Shown one piece after another: positions 17,329 to 26,753 of a DNA stretch of 59,350 nucleotides (its first letter is position 1; the number at the start of each line of letters is the position of its first letter). Under the pieces are notes generated by a model. That model worked only from the letters and a program-made list of their open reading frames with translations. It made no database searches and had not been told where the DNA came from. The stretch comes from Pirellulales bacterium (GTDB lineage: Bacteria; Planctomycetota; Planctomycetia; Pirellulales; Lacipirellulaceae). Where the stretch lies: the NCBI GenBank assembly GCA_020847515.1, contig JADLBW010000096.1, positions 1-59,350 of the forward strand, given 5' to 3'. A program made the translations under genes and the position numbers.

Positions 17329-18519
17329 ATGGGCGCATCCGAGTTGATCCGCCGGCGCCTTGCGTCTGGCTTCGCACTACTGGTGATAGCGTTGAGCTGC
17401 GCCGCCGCAGCGGACGACGCTCAGGCCGCACGGACAATTCTATTCGAGACCTTTGAGAACGACACTCCCGATCAAGACATCAACACGACGGTGCCGGAAA
17501 GCGTCGATGTTTATGGCCGCAGCCTCGTGGTGCCGCCTCCCGACCCGTCGTTCGCTTACATCAGCGGCGGGCTGTTTCCGGACCCGTTCGCGGCCGGCAA
17601 CCAGAGCCTCGTACTGCACAATCCCAACGGCGCAGCGCAGATGACGGCGAACTTTGCCGATTTCTTCGACGCTGATCCGGCGCAATTCCGCAACGGCGCG
17701 ATTGAGTTCGACGTCTACTTCGAGGCCGCTGAGCCGGGTTCCTATTGGACCTACCTCGACGTTCGCTTCGGGTTCGACACCAACGGAGATCCGCGCCTGG
17801 TGACGACGCAAGACGACGTCACTATCTGGAATAGCTTCCGCATTCAGGAGGGGGGCGATCAACCCGGGGCGGTAGACGTCTTCTATGACCACGTTTCGGC
17901 GCAGACGTATAACGACCAGCAGGTCGTAGTACCGGAACGCAAGATGCGCGTGCGCTACGACATCGACGGCAGCGACAACACCTACACGGTTTCGATCGAC
18001 AACCTCGAAGATCCCGATGCGCCCGTGCAGGTCGTCTGGCCGAGCGGGGCCGTTCAGGAATGGGACGAGGTGTTTAATTTCGAAACGTTTCAGTTCGAGC
18101 CGGCGCCGGGCATCAACGTCATCGCGTTTCTGACCGACGCAAGCGCTTATGCGACCGGTTCGCATAAGTCGCAAAACGTTTACATCGACAACCTCCGCGT
18201 AATCAACAATGATTTGCCGCCGCTGGAAAGCGCCGATTTCGATGACGACGGCGACGTCGACGGCGCCGACTTTCTGATCTGGCAGCGCGGCAACGGCACG
18301 ACCAGCGGCGCCACGCCCGACCAGGGAGACGCCAACGGCGATATGGCGGTCGACGCCGCCGACCTGGCGGTGTTTACGAGCCAGTTCGGCCAGGCGGGCG
18401 GCGTGTCGGCGGTCCCCGAGCCGGCGACGGCATGGCTGGCCCTGGCTGTCTGCTTTGAAGCGAGCGCTATGGCAGCCGCCGGACGAAAGCGCGAACGTCG
18501 ATCCACTCGTCGGGCATAG
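17329..18519 (+). CDS. PEP-CTERM surface protein with jelly-roll-like domain and dockerin-like repeat
   Basis: The 396-residue precursor starts at the ATG at 17329, with AGGA seven bases upstream. Its signal peptide is FALLVIALSCAAAADDAQAA. Residues ~35-290 form a beta-rich module with landmarks SYWTYLDVRFGFD, TIWNSFRIQ, RVRYDIDG and YTVSIDN, shared with the 20285 protein. Two EF-hand-like dockerin repeats follow (DFDDDGDVDGADFLIW and DANGDMAVDAADLAVF). The PEP-CTERM tail is AVPEPATAWLALAV, with a rather degenerate hydrophobic stretch and a basic end. The dockerin-like pair suggests docking of calcium-stabilised modules at the surface. The ligand is unknown. Confidence 0.85.
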   Translation: MGASELIRRRLASGFALLVIALSCAAAADDAQAARTILFETFENDTPDQDINTTVPESVDVYGRSLVVPPPDPSFAYISGGLFPDPFAAGNQSLVLHNPNGAAQMTANFADFFDADPAQFRNGAIEFDVYFEAAEPGSYWTYLDVRFGFDTNGDPRLVTTQDDVTIWNSFRIQEGGDQPGAVDVFYDHVSAQTYNDQQVVVPERKMRVRYDIDGSDNTYTVSIDNLEDPDAPVQVVWPSGAVQEWDEVFNFETFQFEPAPGINVIAFLTDASAYATGSHKSQNVYIDNLRVINNDLPPLESADFDDDGDVDGADFLIWQRGNGTTSGATPDQGDANGDMAVDAADLAVFTSQFGQAGGVSAVPEPATAWLALAVCFEASAMAAAGRKRERRSTRRA

Positions 18520-18606
18520 CGTAGGAGCACGAACCGCGAGGAGCCTCGCCAGGCTAGGTCGAGGAGAAGTGTGGACGACCTGGAACAGGAAAGCACGAGG
18601 AAGGCC

Positions 18607-19581
18607 ATGACACTGCAGCGGAAAACAGGGCGTTCGACGGGAGGCATGGCCCCGCGATTGCCTCGCGGCTTTACGCTTGTGGAGCTGTTGGTGGTGATAG
18701 CGATTATCGGCGCGCTTGTGGCCCTGCTTCTACCGGCCGTGCAGGCCGCCCGAGAAGCGGCCCGGCGCTCACAATGCCAGAACAATCTCAAGCAAATCGG
18801 CGTCGCCTTTCACAATTATCACGCCGCCAAAGGCGTGTTCCCTCCTGCTTGGACGGAGGACGATCGGCCCGACCCGGCGGCCCGCGCCAACAACCTGGCG
18901 TGGGGGTTCCACATCTTGCCCTATTTCGAGCAGGGGCCGCTTCACCAGCAATTCGATGCAGAGAAACAATCGACGTTTGGCACGCCGGGCGGAGCGGTCG
19001 AGAACATCGACCTTATAGGGACTGTTCTGCCGGGCTATCGCTGCCCTTCCGACAGCGAGGGACCTCCTACGGCATATTGGGCGGACTACAGTCCGTACAA
19101 TCCTGAAATCCCCGCGCTGGCGGCTTCTAATTACGCGGGCAGCAGTTCGGTTTGTCAGCCGTGCCATTTCGGCTGGTTTGTCGAAGGGCAAACCGCTTCC
19201 GCCTGCCCCAATGGCTTGACCGGCGTGATGTATCGCAACAGCGAGGTCGCTACGAGCAAGATTACCGACGGGACGACGCATACCTTTCTCGTGGGCGAGC
19301 GCCGTTTCACGGAAGGGAGCGGCGGGCCTTATTGGGCCTCGCTTCCTGGCCCCAGCAGCAACAAGACGGCTTGTTGGGCGGGCGCGGTGACGGCTCATTT
19401 GAGAGATCTGCACGACATGGGTCTGCCGATGATCAACGGCCATTGGGTCGGCTACAGCAGCTACCACCCGGCAGGGGTCCAAGTGCTGATGTGCGACGGC
19501 GCTGTGCGAAACATCGGAGAAGATCTTGAAATTATCGCGCTGGCGTCGTTTATTGAGATTCAGGACGCCCGGGTGAACTGA
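18607..19581 (+). CDS. DUF1559 family pilin-like protein with type IV prepilin signal
   Basis: A prepilin N-methylation site (PRGFTLVELLVVIAIIGALV) lies near residue 22 and is followed by LLLPAVQAAREAARRSQC, the hallmark of planctomycete DUF1559 pseudopilins. The C-terminal part carries the DUF1559 features NNLKQIGVAFHNYH, KITDGTTHTFLVGER and VQVLMCDGAVRNIGEDL. The start at 18607 is preceded by GAGGAAGG; an upstream GTG at 18571 would add 12 residues ahead of an already long leader. It sits between surface-protein genes and a lipoprotein gene. A pseudopilus role in exporting neighbouring surface proteins is inference. Confidence 0.93.
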   Translation: MTLQRKTGRSTGGMAPRLPRGFTLVELLVVIAIIGALVALLLPAVQAAREAARRSQCQNNLKQIGVAFHNYHAAKGVFPPAWTEDDRPDPAARANNLAWGFHILPYFEQGPLHQQFDAEKQSTFGTPGGAVENIDLIGTVLPGYRCPSDSEGPPTAYWADYSPYNPEIPALAASNYAGSSSVCQPCHFGWFVEGQTASACPNGLTGVMYRNSEVATSKITDGTTHTFLVGERRFTEGSGGPYWASLPGPSSNKTACWAGAVTAHLRDLHDMGLPMINGHWVGYSSYHPAGVQVLMCDGAVRNIGEDLEIIALASFIEIQDARVN

Positions 19582-19611
19582 ACCTTTTAGCGGCAGGGGC
19601 ACGGCACAGAC

Positions 19612-20040
19612 ATGCGCGCTTGGGTTGTCTGTTCGATAATCGTTGCCGGGCTCTTGGGCTGCGGCGAGCAACCGGTTGACCGAGCGACGGTGCGGGGCCG
19701 CGTCAGCTTCCGCGGCGAGCCGATTCAAGACGGCACGATCCTGTTCAGCCCCGTCGGGGGCGGCGAGAGCCAAGCCGCCGGCCCTTCCAGCGGAAAGATC
19801 ATCGGCGGCGCATACCAACTCGACGGGGACAATGGCCCAGTTGTTGGTTCGCATCGCGTAGAGATTCAGGCGTATCGCAAAACCGGAAGGAAGATACCTG
19901 ACATGTTGGGCGACGTCTCCAAAGCTAATCGCGCTTTAGTCGAGGAGGTCGTTCCCATGCTTCCCGCAGAGTTCAATGTGGAAAGCACTCTGACGGCTGA
20001 CGTCGCCCCGGGCGAGAACACCAAGGATTTCAATCTCTAG
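19612..20040 (+). CDS. small lipoprotein (carboxypeptidase regulatory-like fold likely)
   Basis: The 142-residue precursor has a lipobox AGLLGC ending at residue 18, giving a mature N-terminal lipidated Cys. The mature part begins TVRGRVSFRGEPIQDGTILF and continues with GAYQLDGDNGPVVGSHRVEI, the seven-stranded beta-sandwich pattern common in planctomycete 'transthyretin-like' lipoproteins. It follows the DUF1559 gene by 30 bp. The same DUF1559-lipoprotein pairing occurs at 37346-38932. I infer a helper role at the envelope; no enzymatic motif is visible. Confidence 0.85.
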   Translation: MRAWVVCSIIVAGLLGCGEQPVDRATVRGRVSFRGEPIQDGTILFSPVGGGESQAAGPSSGKIIGGAYQLDGDNGPVVGSHRVEIQAYRKTGRKIPDMLGDVSKANRALVEEVVPMLPAEFNVESTLTADVAPGENTKDFNL

Positions 20041-20284
20041 TGACAAGTGCGCCTGCGAGGGAGAGTGGCTGGCGGCCGGCGGCCAGATGAAGAAACACTC
20101 AATTTGGCAGCCAGCCGACGGCCGAGAGCCGACAGCTTTTAGCCGCAGCCGAACCTGTGGCGAGAATCGACCGGCGGGGTTTTGTGAACTGACTGTTTGA
20201 CGGCAGCCATATTCGTGCTCCTTCCTGAACTCCCCCGCCCAAGGAGCGCAATGTTTGGCCGGAAAGCTGAAGAGATACCACCTG
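20041..20284. repeat. intergenic region with GC-rich palindromic repeat units
   Basis: About 20066-20146 contains GGCTGGCGGCCGGCGGCCA and, inverted, CAGCCAGCCGACGGCCG and GAGAGCCGACAGC. On the minus strand these read like the GGCTATCGGCTGACGGC core found at 600-745 and 37121-37262. The spacing blocks differ, so this may be a related repeat rather than a third full copy. The end of the region holds AAGGAG and start codons in two frames for the next gene. Confidence 0.45.
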
Positions 20285-23200
20285 ATGACAGACCGCATCC
20301 GCCAATCGACCTCGCGCAGGCGATTGGCCCGAGTTCGGCCGATGCCGCTTGGCGACCGCCGTCTCCATATCGAATCGCTAGAGCCTCGCCTCGCTCTGAG
20401 CGTGACTCTGCTGCATGAGACGTTCGACGACGATCCTGTTAATGGGCAGCCCAATACGGCCGATATCCTTATCAACGCCGCCGGGCCTGAGGCCTACATA
20501 CAAGTAGCAGGCCCCGGCGGGGCCTATGGCACGCCGTTCGGCCCGGCGGGAAATAAATCGCTGGTCATCGACAATCCCGGCCAGGCGCAACCGGCCATCG
20601 CCTGGACGACCGAGTTCTCCGACGATGCGACTGAGTTTCAAACCGGCACGGTATCGTTCGATCTCTTGTTGCCCGAGCCGAGCAGCGGCGATTCTTGGAC
20701 CTACATCGATATCCGCCTGGGATATGGGCCTGCCGGCAGGGGCGTGCCGACCACCCTCAACGACACGACCATCTGGAATAGCTTCCGCGTAGACAACGAC
20801 CAGGCGGACGTCGTCGCCGACAATGGCAACGGCGGCGGCTCCTCGCCGATTTCCAGCTTTACGCCACTGCACGTCGTGTACGACATCGACGGGGCGACGC
20901 GTACCTACACGCTCTCGATCAACGGCGCCACGATCAACTTCGGCGGCAGCCCCAGTCGCCCGTGGCAGGCTGGCGCGCCGGGACTCAACACGCTGGCGTT
21001 CGTCGGCGCCTTTCCACACTCGTCCAGCCCGCTGGTCATCGACAACCTGCAAGTCGTTCGCGACGACCAGTCCTGGACGCCGCCGGCCGACGAACCGACC
21101 GATCGCCTCGAGTGGCATCAGCACCGCGGCAACAAACGGCTTACGGGCGAAGCGCACGTCTCGGACGACGTTCTCACGGGGGCCGGCGTACTCTGGTCGC
21201 ACTACATCGCTTCGCGCGAAAGTTGGGTGGCCGCCGCGCCGGGGTTCGGCAACGAGGCCGTGGTACTGCCCGACGGCAATATCGCCATGGGCTCGGCCGA
21301 GCAGCAATCTTGGGGCATCGGCGGCCCATACTTCGATCTTGCCGGTACGGGTACGCTCACGGCCGAGACGACGCACTCGCTCCGTCGCATTGGCGACTTC
21401 ATTCCGGGCAACGGCGTGCTGGAAAAGCTCGAGGGCGAGGTTTTCGATACGACCTTCGGTCAAGGCGTCGTGCGGTTGTCCGTTTATCAGAACGGCAGTT
21501 GGGTCCAGCAGTGGCAGTCTCCCGTAATTCCGACGATGCACGGCACTGCGAATCTCATCACCGGCGATTTCGATAACGACGGCCAACTAGAGGTCGCCCT
21601 CACGCCCTGGACCACCCTGTATACGCTGAACATGGGGACTGGCCAGATTGAGAAGACCGCCACGTTCAAGCCCCCCGCGAATGAGAGCGGCCGTCCCTAC
21701 GGCTGGCTCGGCGCCTATGACCTCACGGGCGACGGCCGCGAGGAGTTGATACTACTTGGCGATTTTCAGGACTTCATTGCGGTGATGGGTTGGGACGCCA
21801 GCGGCAACATCGTCAAGCTGTGGGAACACGTCTTTGATCCAAGGCTGTCGGATAAGCGCACCACCCACCGCCCCGGCGCCTTTCCCGTGCGGGACGTCAC
21901 GGGGGACGGACAACTTGATATCGCCACGTCAGTGTATAACGAGACGGGCGACAATCGTTGGCACGTAAAGATCTTCAATGCCCTTACGGGCGCCCTGATT
22001 CATGATCTGAGCGACCAGGTGATCGACGGCGCCCGCGACGTGAACGGCGACGGCGATTTCGAATTGTTCGTCCGGCAGACGGAAGGTCCGCTGTTGCCTC
22101 CCAACGGCACGCTTGCGATCCTTGACTGGAACGGCGGCGGATTCAATACGCTGTGGTCGCAAACGGACGCCGGCTTCGTCAGCCAACCGTTTGCGGACTT
22201 TCCGGCCAACGTCAACAGCGTCACCAGCACGGGAAAGCTAGACCTGCTCTTCGGGCCGCTGGCGCCAGGCGGGCCCGACGCCTTCTTTACGCAACGGGTC
22301 GTCGACAGCGCAGCGCGGCTGGTCGAAGTCGACGCCTGGCAGCTCGACGGCGCCGGCGGAGTCGCGGCCCTGGGCTCCGCACGAGGAATCAACCTGGACG
22401 TGCGGGCGATTCGCGCCGCGGCAGGCGGCGCGCCGAGCGTGCTATTCTCCAGCGAGTTCGTGGGGGTCAACCCGTCGCTAGATGGCGATTATGACAACGA
22501 CGCCGACGTCGACGGCATGGACTTCCTGGCATGGCAGCGCTCGTTCAACCAGACGGGCGACGGCCTGCCAGCCGACGGCGACGGCGACGGCATGGTCGAC
22601 GCCGATGATCTCGCGCTGTGGCACGGCGGCTTTGGGGAAGCGAACCCCAACGCGCTGCGATTGAGCGGTTTTGTCGGCGCGTCGCCGCGGTTCTCCCAAG
22701 CGGGAAGTCCGCCGCGGTCGAGCGTAACGGTGGGTCGGCTCGATGGCCCAGCCAGTCCGCCGACCGTCGTCCTTCAGGGCGGATCGGAGACCATCGTCGC
22801 ACTTCAACCCCAGCTCAGCGGCGGGGCGGTCATCCAGTGGACGCGTTCCGGACTAGGCGGCTTTCAGGGGGCTACCCAGTTCCAGGGGCAGCATGAAAAC
22901 AGCGGCGTCGTTCTGGCAGACGTCAACGGCGACGGCGACCTGGAAACGCTCTACGCGACGCAAGGCGACGCTGGTCAGGCGCGGCTAGTCGCCGCTTCGC
23001 CCGATGGCGAGCCGTTGTGGCAGGCTGATTTCGACGTCACCGGGGGCCGGCGGGTCTTTAATGAACCGGGACTCATCCTGTGGCGAACAGGGCGCTTTAC
23101 GTCAGCCGACCACGAGGACGTGTTGGTGCAGATCATGCGCGGCATCGGCGGGACTGGCGAGTTTCACATGCTCAGCGGCCTGACCGGCGAGACGTTGTGG

Positions 23201-24367
23201 ACTCGGGATTATGGCAATGATCCCGGCACGTTCGGCATTCAGCGCGGCGCGGGCGAGGCGCACATGCCCGTGTACGACTGGGACGGCGACGGCCTGGACG
23301 AGTTCGTCAACTTCAATCCCGACATGTTCTACGTCGTCGATGGCGACGGCGGGCCCAACCTGGTGCAGAAGCCGGTTAGCGGGATGTTTGCCGGCGGCCA
23401 AAATCCGCTCTATGGCCAGCCCATCGTGGCCGACTTCCGCAACAACGGAACCGATTCGATTCTGTTCGCTGGCAGCTACGCCCAACTGGGGCTGACCGAT
23501 CGCAACGGCGTACAGGTGTGGAGCACGCCGTTCGTGTACGACAATACACCCGGGTTCATCCAAGGGGTGGGCGACGTTGACGGCGACGGCGACCTTGACC
23601 TGCTCAGTCCCGGCCACCCCATCGCGCCGGCGACTTACACCGCATCCCGGTTCCACGCCTACGATGCGGCTACGGGAGGGCTGTTGTGGAGCGTCGCGCT
23701 GCCGGGACGCCCGTTCGCTCCGGTCGGCGGGGCGTTCGCCGACACGCCGACGCTGTCCGTTTCCGGGGACATCGATGGCGACGGCCGGGTGGAATCGCTA
23801 TTCGCCATCGGGGATACGCTCTATGCCGTCGGGGCCGATCCCGGCGGAACGAGCGGTCGGATCGAATGGAGCTATCGACCGGACGGCGGCCTGTTGGGGT
23901 CGCCCGTCATCGCCGACGGCAATGGCGACGGGCGTGCGGAAATCATCGTCGTTTCTACCAGCGGCTATGTGTATGGCATTGGCAACGTCGCAAGTCCGTT
24001 GCGGACCATGACCGACCAACAGCCGCTCGGCGCCGCGCTGTTGGAGGACGATGCTGGGTTCGAAACGCTAGCGAATCCAGCGGCGCAGCCGACTTGGTGG
24101 ATCGATTCTCCTGGTGCGGGCGAAGGATTCGAGTTGCGGCATCCGGACGCCGAGGCGCAGCCAATGGCCACGGAAAACTATTGGACGGCGCCGCGCGCGA
24201 ACTGGGCGAGCGACGTCGCGCTGGATCAAGCCTTCGAAGCGGCCACAGGGGAGTTAGAGGATCTGGCGGAAACTTCCGAGCCGGTTGCCGACGACCAGTT
24301 ATGGTCGATCGAACACGATTGGACGACTGCTTCTGCCGCGGGTGACGGACCCTTTGCCACATTTTAG
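20285..24367 (+). CDS. large LEPR-XLL surface protein with jelly-roll, FG-GAP/VCBS and dockerin-like domains
   Basis: The ~1360-residue protein carries the planctomycete LEPR-XLL signal (RRLHIESLEPRLALSV) near residues 25-40. A jelly-roll-like domain follows at residues ~40-260 (SWTYIDIRLGYG, TIWNSFRVD, VVYDIDGATRTYTLSI). Long FG-GAP/VCBS blades come next (DFDNDGQLEVALTP, DLTGDGREELILLG, DVTGDGQLDIATSV, DVNGDGDFELFV). A central dockerin-like pair lies near residues 735-780 (DYDNDADVDGMDFLAW, DGDGDGMVDADDLALW), with more blades after it. There is no PEP-CTERM tail. The start is uncertain: ATG 20285 or TTG 20255. It is probably a very large adhesin or polymer-binding surface protein. Confidence 0.85.
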   Translation: MTDRIRQSTSRRRLARVRPMPLGDRRLHIESLEPRLALSVTLLHETFDDDPVNGQPNTADILINAAGPEAYIQVAGPGGAYGTPFGPAGNKSLVIDNPGQAQPAIAWTTEFSDDATEFQTGTVSFDLLLPEPSSGDSWTYIDIRLGYGPAGRGVPTTLNDTTIWNSFRVDNDQADVVADNGNGGGSSPISSFTPLHVVYDIDGATRTYTLSINGATINFGGSPSRPWQAGAPGLNTLAFVGAFPHSSSPLVIDNLQVVRDDQSWTPPADEPTDRLEWHQHRGNKRLTGEAHVSDDVLTGAGVLWSHYIASRESWVAAAPGFGNEAVVLPDGNIAMGSAEQQSWGIGGPYFDLAGTGTLTAETTHSLRRIGDFIPGNGVLEKLEGEVFDTTFGQGVVRLSVYQNGSWVQQWQSPVIPTMHGTANLITGDFDNDGQLEVALTPWTTLYTLNMGTGQIEKTATFKPPANESGRPYGWLGAYDLTGDGREELILLGDFQDFIAVMGWDASGNIVKLWEHVFDPRLSDKRTTHRPGAFPVRDVTGDGQLDIATSVYNETGDNRWHVKIFNALTGALIHDLSDQVIDGARDVNGDGDFELFVRQTEGPLLPPNGTLAILDWNGGGFNTLWSQTDAGFVSQPFADFPANVNSVTSTGKLDLLFGPLAPGGPDAFFTQRVVDSAARLVEVDAWQLDGAGGVAALGSARGINLDVRAIRAAAGGAPSVLFSSEFVGVNPSLDGDYDNDADVDGMDFLAWQRSFNQTGDGLPADGDGDGMVDADDLALWHGGFGEANPNALRLSGFVGASPRFSQAGSPPRSSVTVGRLDGPASPPTVVLQGGSETIVALQPQLSGGAVIQWTRSGLGGFQGATQFQGQHENSGVVLADVNGDGDLETLYATQGDAGQARLVAASPDGEPLWQADFDVTGGRRVFNEPGLILWRTGRFTSADHEDVLVQIMRGIGGTGEFHMLSGLTGETLWTRDYGNDPGTFGIQRGAGEAHMPVYDWDGDGLDEFVNFNPDMFYVVDGDGGPNLVQKPVSGMFAGGQNPLYGQPIVADFRNNGTDSILFAGSYAQLGLTDRNGVQVWSTPFVYDNTPGFIQGVGDVDGDGDLDLLSPGHPIAPATYTASRFHAYDAATGGLLWSVALPGRPFAPVGGAFADTPTLSVSGDIDGDGRVESLFAIGDTLYAVGADPGGTSGRIEWSYRPDGGLLGSPVIADGNGDGRAEIIVVSTSGYVYGIGNVASPLRTMTDQQPLGAALLEDDAGFETLANPAAQPTWWIDSPGAGEGFELRHPDAEAQPMATENYWTAPRANWASDVALDQAFEAATGELEDLAETSEPVADDQLWSIEHDWTTASAAGDGPFATF

Positions 24368-24394
24368 CGGATAGAAACGGAGAGCGCCTACTCG

Positions 24395-24898
24395 ATGTCT
24401 ACAAAACCTCGCGCTGCTACGACGCACGCACGACGCCAAGTGCTTACCGCCGCCCTCGGAGGCGGCGCCGGGGGACTGATCATGCAATCAGCGGCTCACG
24501 CCAACGAATCGAGCGTCGCGCCGGCCTCTCGAACGGCCCTGGATCCTGACGGAGCGCCCTCTGCCGACAGCGGGTATTCGCCCGCCATCGTCGCCCAGGG
24601 GCAGCGGCTGTTGTTCATCTCCGGGCAGGGTCCCAAGGATTACGACGTCGATATGGAGACGCAGATTCGCCAAACATTCGACCGGATCGGCCTGTTGCTG
24701 AAGGAGGCGGGCGGATCGTTTGCCAACGTAGTGATCATCCGATCCTATTGGGTGCATCTGCTGCGAGACTTGCCGATATTCCGGAAGGTCCGCAAGGAAT
24801 ACCTCGTTGCGCCGTATCCGGCCTCTACCGCAGTGGGAACGCCGGAACTGGCCATTCCGGGCCTTGAACTCGAGATTGAAGCAGTAGCGGTGTTGTAA
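24395..24898 (+). CDS. Tat-exported RidA/YjgF family protein
   Basis: The 167-residue protein has a twin-arginine N terminus (ARRQVLTAALGGGAGGLIMQ). A RidA fold follows, with LLFISGQGP, TFDRIGLLLKEAGGSFANVV and the C-terminal strand GLELEIEAVAVL. In imine-deaminating RidA proteins a conserved Arg lies in the motif P-A-R-x-x-V near this strand; here the sequence is YPASTAVG, so that Arg is replaced by Ser. Classical 2-aminoacrylate deaminase activity is therefore doubtful. An exported RidA homologue is unusual. It precedes a Tat-exported amidohydrolase by about 40 bp, which suggests a joint periplasmic role. Confidence 0.82.
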   Translation: MSTKPRAATTHARRQVLTAALGGGAGGLIMQSAAHANESSVAPASRTALDPDGAPSADSGYSPAIVAQGQRLLFISGQGPKDYDVDMETQIRQTFDRIGLLLKEAGGSFANVVIIRSYWVHLLRDLPIFRKVRKEYLVAPYPASTAVGTPELAIPGLELEIEAVAVL

Positions 24899-24939
24899 GC
24901 GGACGGCGGGCAATCTCCCTTCTTTTGCGTTCGACTTCC

Positions 24940-25917
24940 ATGACCGCGACGCTTATGACGCGACGCACTTTTTTGACCGCGACGGCGGCGACCGGCGGCG
25001 TCCTATCCGTCTTCGGCCGCGCTCGCGCCGCGCACGCGGGCGTCGTATCGCCGCCGGGGCTCTTCGATTGCCATGTTCATATAACTCAGCCTTGGTACGG
25101 CAGCCCGAATAGCGTTGTGACTGTCCGCCACCTGCTCGGGTGGATGGACGCTCATGGCATAGCTCAAGCGGCAGTTCTGCCGCTAGTATCGCCGGAGGCG
25201 TTCTGGTATCCGGTCACGACGGAATTCGTGCTGCGCGAGACGCGCCCCCACCGCGATCGGCTGACGCCGTTCTGCGCCGTCGATCCGCGCACGCTTGGAA
25301 CCCATTTGCCGACCACCAAAGACGTCGTTGACGTGCTGAGCCGATATCGCGACGCCGGCGCCCGCGGTTTTGGAGAGCATAAACCGCGACTGCCGATTGA
25401 CGATCCGCTGTGCATGCGGCTGTACGAAGCGTGCAACGAGCTTGAGCTGCCCGTTCTGTTTCATCTCGATAACCAGGCCAATATGGACTCGCCTGGCTTG
25501 CCGGGACTGGCCCGGGTGCTGGCGGCCTTCCCGAAGCTGCCGTTCATCGGGCACGGCAAGGGATGGTGGGCCTCGATTGCCGGAAACACCACCCAGGCGG
25601 ACCTGCATGTCGGTTATCCCCGCGGGCCAGTTGCCGCGGGCGGAGCGATCGATCGGCTCATGGACGCGTTTCCAAACCTATACGGCGATCTGTCATCCAG
25701 CGGGGCGCATGCCGTGCTTCGCGACCCCGCATTCGGCCGCGAGTTTATGGTGCGTCGCGCGGAACGCTTACTGTTTGGAACTGACTACTACGACACGTCC
25801 CAAACCGACTTTCCTCACTTTGATTTATTCAGTCGATTCGAACTGCCAAACGAGACGGTCGAGGTCATTTCATGCGGCAATGCCCGACGCATCTTGGGCG
25901 TCGCCGGCGGCAGTTAA
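24940..25917 (+). CDS. Tat-exported amidohydrolase family (PF04909-like) protein
   Basis: The leader TRRTFLTATAATGGVLSVFG is a clear twin-arginine signal. The mature TIM-barrel hydrolase shows metal-binding HxH (LFDCHVHIT near residue 45), VLFHLDNQ, FIGHGKGWW and the final Asp in LLFGTDYYDT, the standard amidohydrolase-2 set. The start at 24940 is preferred to an upstream TTG at 24925; an ATG at 24955 is also possible. Context is a run of exported catabolic genes. The substrate (lactone, cyclic amide or carboxylate) cannot be told from motifs. Confidence 0.85.
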   Translation: MTATLMTRRTFLTATAATGGVLSVFGRARAAHAGVVSPPGLFDCHVHITQPWYGSPNSVVTVRHLLGWMDAHGIAQAAVLPLVSPEAFWYPVTTEFVLRETRPHRDRLTPFCAVDPRTLGTHLPTTKDVVDVLSRYRDAGARGFGEHKPRLPIDDPLCMRLYEACNELELPVLFHLDNQANMDSPGLPGLARVLAAFPKLPFIGHGKGWWASIAGNTTQADLHVGYPRGPVAAGGAIDRLMDAFPNLYGDLSSSGAHAVLRDPAFGREFMVRRAERLLFGTDYYDTSQTDFPHFDLFSRFELPNETVEVISCGNARRILGVAGGS

Positions 25918-25945
25918 ACTCATCGACGGAGCGTCCGCCAGATCC

Positions 25946-26752
25946 ATGACAATATCTGCCCGAGGGCGAATCGTTGCACTAGGCGTCCTGCTGGCGGCCG
26001 CCAAAGCATCGTGCGCCGCCGAGTCGGCGGATAATTTCCAGCCGCCGCAGTACAGCATTCAACGCACTGGAGCCGCCCCGACGATTGACGGCCGATTAGA
26101 CGAGCCGGCCTGGTTCGCCGCGCCGGCAATAGCGGAGTTCCACTTTCCGTGGTACGAGCGGGGCGAGCGCGAGCAAACGGTCGTCAAAATGCTGTGGGAC
26201 GATCAGTTCCTCTACGTCGCCCATATCTGTCAAGACGCGCATATCACGGCGCGACACGCCGAGCACGACGATCCCGTAGCCGAAGACGATTGCTTCGAAA
26301 TCATGCTTGCTCCCGACCCGGATTGTCCGCTGCACTACTTTAATGTCGAGTGGAATGTGCGCGGCGCCTACGTCGACGGGCGTCGGCCTGAAGGGCCGCA
26401 AGGCCCGCGGCCGACCTGGGATGTTCACGGGCTCCGCGTGGCCGGGGCGTTTGTCGGTTCGCTGAACGACGACGCCGACCGTGATGCATATTGGCTCGGC
26501 GAAGTTGCCATTCCGCTATCGAACTTCAAGGACGTCATGCCGCATATGCCCCCTCGGCCGGGCGACAGGTGGCGGCTCAACTTCAATCGCCACGGCGGCG
26601 ACGTCAACCCGCAGTACAGCCAATGGTCGCCGGGCGATACGCCGACGCCGGCGTTCCACACGCCGCAGCGGTTCGGCGCGGCCGTCATCTCCGACACAGC
26701 GAGCCCGTTCCCCCCCGACAAGATTGCGCCGTCAACGAGCGAGAACCAGTAA
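25946..26752 (+). CDS. exported CBM9-like carbohydrate-binding protein
   Basis: The start at 25946 gives 268 residues with a signal peptide (IVALGVLLAAAKASCAAES). The body matches the CBM9-like/DUF1083 beta-sandwich pattern: APTIDGRLDEPAWFAAPAI, VVKMLWDDQFLYVAHICQD, EDDCFEIMLAPDPD, YFNVEWNVRGAYVD, DRWRLNFNRHGG and YSQWSPG. Proteins of this family bind sugars or act as modules of larger enzymes; here it is free-standing. It lies 28 bp after the amidohydrolase and one base before the deacetylase gene, so the three are clearly co-transcribed. Confidence 0.85.
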   Translation: MTISARGRIVALGVLLAAAKASCAAESADNFQPPQYSIQRTGAAPTIDGRLDEPAWFAAPAIAEFHFPWYERGEREQTVVKMLWDDQFLYVAHICQDAHITARHAEHDDPVAEDDCFEIMLAPDPDCPLHYFNVEWNVRGAYVDGRRPEGPQGPRPTWDVHGLRVAGAFVGSLNDDADRDAYWLGEVAIPLSNFKDVMPHMPPRPGDRWRLNFNRHGGDVNPQYSQWSPGDTPTPAFHTPQRFGAAVISDTASPFPPDKIAPSTSENQ

Positions 26753-26753
26753 C

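Noticed and set aside
20378-21586. About 400-codon minus-strand frame opposite the LEPR-XLL gene
   Set aside because: The opposite strand encodes a continuous protein with FG-GAP and jelly-roll motifs. The minus-strand product is Arg/Ala-rich with no motif.
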